Below, piece after piece: positions 62,667 through 64,000 of a stretch of DNA of 64,000 nt. Both the position numbers and the translations under genes were made by a program. The DNA is from Nitrospira sp. UBA2083 (GTDB lineage Bacteria; Nitrospirota; Nitrospiria; Nitrospirales; Nitrospiraceae). How positions within the stretch are numbered: position 1 is the first letter of the stretch; every line of letters starts with the position of its first letter. The notes beneath the pieces were generated by a model that saw only the letters and a list, made by a program, of their open reading frames with translations, made no database searches and was not told the DNA's origin. The stretch is taken from contig DCZN01000041.1 in NCBI GenBank assembly GCA_002331625.1, positions 17,346 through 81,345 of the forward strand, written 5' to 3'.

Positions 62667-63176
62667 ATGCTGTATCACCGACAGGTAACTACTAGACAGG
62701 GCAGGAAAAACCAGCAGGGCTTCACGCTGCTGGAGATCATGATCGTGGTGGTGATTATTGGGATCACGGCTGCGCTGGCCGTTCCCAACTTCACCTTGAT
62801 GTATGCTCGCCACGAGCTCTACCAGGCGACCACGAGCCTGTATAACCGATTGATCTTTGCTCGCTCTGCGGCCATCAGCCGCAATGCCATGATTGTGGCG
62901 ACACCTGCCAATGTACTGGGGGCACAGAGTCAAGTCGTATTCACTCCTCCTTTAGGTATCGAAACCTTGCCCTTCAACGTGAACTTTGTCCTTCCGTTGC
63001 CGGCAACGCCGATCGGGTTTACACCTAGAGGATTGAGCACCATCCCTCTCGCAACGACGACGATTCAGCTTCAGAGCGTTCGAGATCCTGCGTTGATTTA
63101 TTCGATCTCGTTGGCGCCGTCCGGTAAGGTCACCTGGTGCAACCGCCAAATCAATCCGTGTCTTCAGAACCAGTAG
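62667..63176 (+). CDS. Pseudopilin/minor pilin, GspH/FimT type
   Basis: 169 residues from the ATG at 62667, with AGGAGG four bases upstream; an ATG at 62640 is possible but lacks such a site. Leader ends NQQG, then FTLLEIMIVVVIIGITAALAVP with canonical Phe1 and Glu5. The C-terminal GspH-like fold ends with a two-cysteine region (WCNRQINPC) that may form a disulfide. Confidence 0.85.
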   Translation: MLYHRQVTTRQGRKNQQGFTLLEIMIVVVIIGITAALAVPNFTLMYARHELYQATTSLYNRLIFARSAAISRNAMIVATPANVLGAQSQVVFTPPLGIETLPFNVNFVLPLPATPIGFTPRGLSTIPLATTTIQLQSVRDPALIYSISLAPSGKVTWCNRQINPCLQNQ

Positions 63177-63195
63177 AAGGGAAGCAGGTGATGCG

Positions 63196-63717
63196 ATGAA
63201 GGTCAGAAACGAAAAGGGCTTTACCCTGGTGGAAGTCTTGGTGTCGGCCGCCGTCCTCGGTGTGGGTGTGATGGGAATGGCTGCGATGCAAGGCATGGCC
63301 TTTACCAAGAATGTCGATGCCAATGATCTCTCGGTGATCACCAACATCGCCTCGGACATGATGGAACGGATTCAGGCTAATCGACAGTATGCGTGGGGCT
63401 ACCACAATCTTCAGACGGTCGGTCCAGGGAATTGTGCTGCGCTTCCTGCTCCCACGCCCTCAGGCGTCGTCCCCGGGAGTAATTTCCTCAATATCACCCG
63501 TGTCATTCAAGGTGATTGTACGCAATGGCGAACACTGGTCTTGGCATCCAACCTTAACAATGTGCAGGGTTTGGTGCAGGTGAACAGCGCCGGCCCTCCA
63601 GGCAATATGGTGTTACAGAGTGCGAGGCAGGTCGTGGTCCAGATTCAGTGGAACGATCGTGGTCCTGGACAACGACTGAGGACGGTCGCGTTTCAAACAA
63701 CGCTCGTTCCGGAATAA
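63196..63717 (+). CDS. Type IV pilus modification/minor pilin PilV
   Basis: 173 residues. KVRNEKG leader and FTLVEVLVSAAVLGVGVMGMAAMQG helix with Glu5, then a NIASDMMERIQANRQY helix typical of PilV. The C-terminal half is beta-rich with two cysteines (PGNC and GDC). It starts 19 bp after the previous gene and is followed three bases later by the next. Confidence 0.87.
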   Translation: MKVRNEKGFTLVEVLVSAAVLGVGVMGMAAMQGMAFTKNVDANDLSVITNIASDMMERIQANRQYAWGYHNLQTVGPGNCAALPAPTPSGVVPGSNFLNITRVIQGDCTQWRTLVLASNLNNVQGLVQVNSAGPPGNMVLQSARQVVVQIQWNDRGPGQRLRTVAFQTTLVPE

Positions 63718-63719
63718 GT

Positions 63720-64000
63720 ATGCCAGAGCCCAGGAAGAAAAAGGATGCATCCATGATTACACCTGAGGACTCGGACGGATTGAATCAACGAGGATTTACC
63801 CTGGCAGAAATGATGGTGGCCACGATGATGACCACAGCGATCATTGCGGCTGGGTTAGGAGCACTCACGGTCACGCAAAAGACGACGAGAATGACCAATC
63901 AAGTGGTCAATACCCAGGCAACCGCCAGAACCGGGCTCGACATGATTACCGCGGATCTCAAACTCGCAGGGTTTGGCATGCAGGGACTGGCGGGGACCCA
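63720..64000 (+). CDS. Minor pilin, PilW type, N-terminal part (cut by window end)
   Basis: ATG at 63720 (an alternative at 63753) opens a frame continuing past the window end. After a basic leader ending QRG comes FTLAEMMVATMMTTAIIAAGLGAL with Phe1 and Glu5 and a following MITADLKLAGFGMQG segment, as in PilW proteins. It is the third member of the second pilin set. Confidence 0.8.
   Translation, partial: MPEPRKKKDASMITPEDSDGLNQRGFTLAEMMVATMMTTAIIAAGLGALTVTQKTTRMTNQVVNTQATARTGLDMITADLKLAGFGMQGLAGT

Noticed and set aside
1-64000. CRISPR arrays, insertion sequences and rRNA genes
   Set aside because: No set of regularly spaced direct repeats, no transposase-like protein and no rRNA sequence was found.

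Overview
The window (about 55% GC by eye) reads as chromosomal DNA of a Nitrospira-like bacterium (phylum Nitrospirota). This is an inference from recalled protein similarity: a citramalate synthase, a cellulose-synthase locus with BcsS, a YfhL-type two-cluster ferredoxin, an ApgM-family gene in the threonine operon, and a palindromic repeat of a kind I associate with Nitrospira. No rRNA is present. One tRNA gene, tRNA-Pro(GGG), is present.

Layout. 1-7370: end of msrA, a class I aminotransferase, a lipoprotein, a CysQ-like phosphatase, CorA, a small anchored protein, leuD-leuC (minus strand) and a MEKHLA-domain protein. 7370-11054 (minus): a cellulose synthase BcsA with two C-terminal PilZ domains, a second PilZ protein coupled to it by an ATGA overlap, and BcsS; no BcsB is visible. 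11240-15548: a CBS-pair protein, a secreted cupredoxin, a ferredoxin, DUF192 and Rieske proteins, a chagasin-like protein and a D-amino-acid transaminase. 15648-25622: a translation and RNA operon, rimP-nusA-infB-ylxP-rbfA-truB-rpsO-pnp, followed by an M16 peptidase. 25912-27132: two secreted proteins of unknown function. 27214-33125 (minus): pdxJ-nnr-tsaE-lapA-mutS.

33300-39427: an aspartate-family amino-acid operon, alaC-hom-thrC-apgM-like-lysC, behind a good sigma70-type promoter. The ApgM-like protein seems to lack the usual catalytic residues. 39508-48786: an accessory, defence-type island. It holds hsdR-hsdM-hsdS, a frameshifted small gene, an AlbA_2/GHKL protein, a DUF3037 protein and a protein resembling the C-terminal half of macrodomain/DarG-like antitoxins.

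48882-55767: core genes again: cimA, an IHF/HU gene with a structured leader, a palindromic repeat, a MerR regulator, tRNA-Pro, surE, dedA, cysS, rlmB and a stand-alone LuxR-type HTH protein. 55920-64000: type IV pilus or type II secretion genes: prepilin peptidase, two sets of minor pilins/pseudopilins, a PilB/GspE ATPase and a small PilZ protein. The last pilin gene is cut by the window end.

Themes. The cellulose locus, the pilus-side PilZ protein and the ATPase with a possible MshEN-like N-terminus suggest cyclic-di-GMP control of the surface-attached lifestyle. CimA plus LeuCD suggests isoleucine made by the citramalate route. The least explained parts are the defence-island tail, the degenerate ApgM-like protein and the secreted pair at 25.9-27.1 kb.
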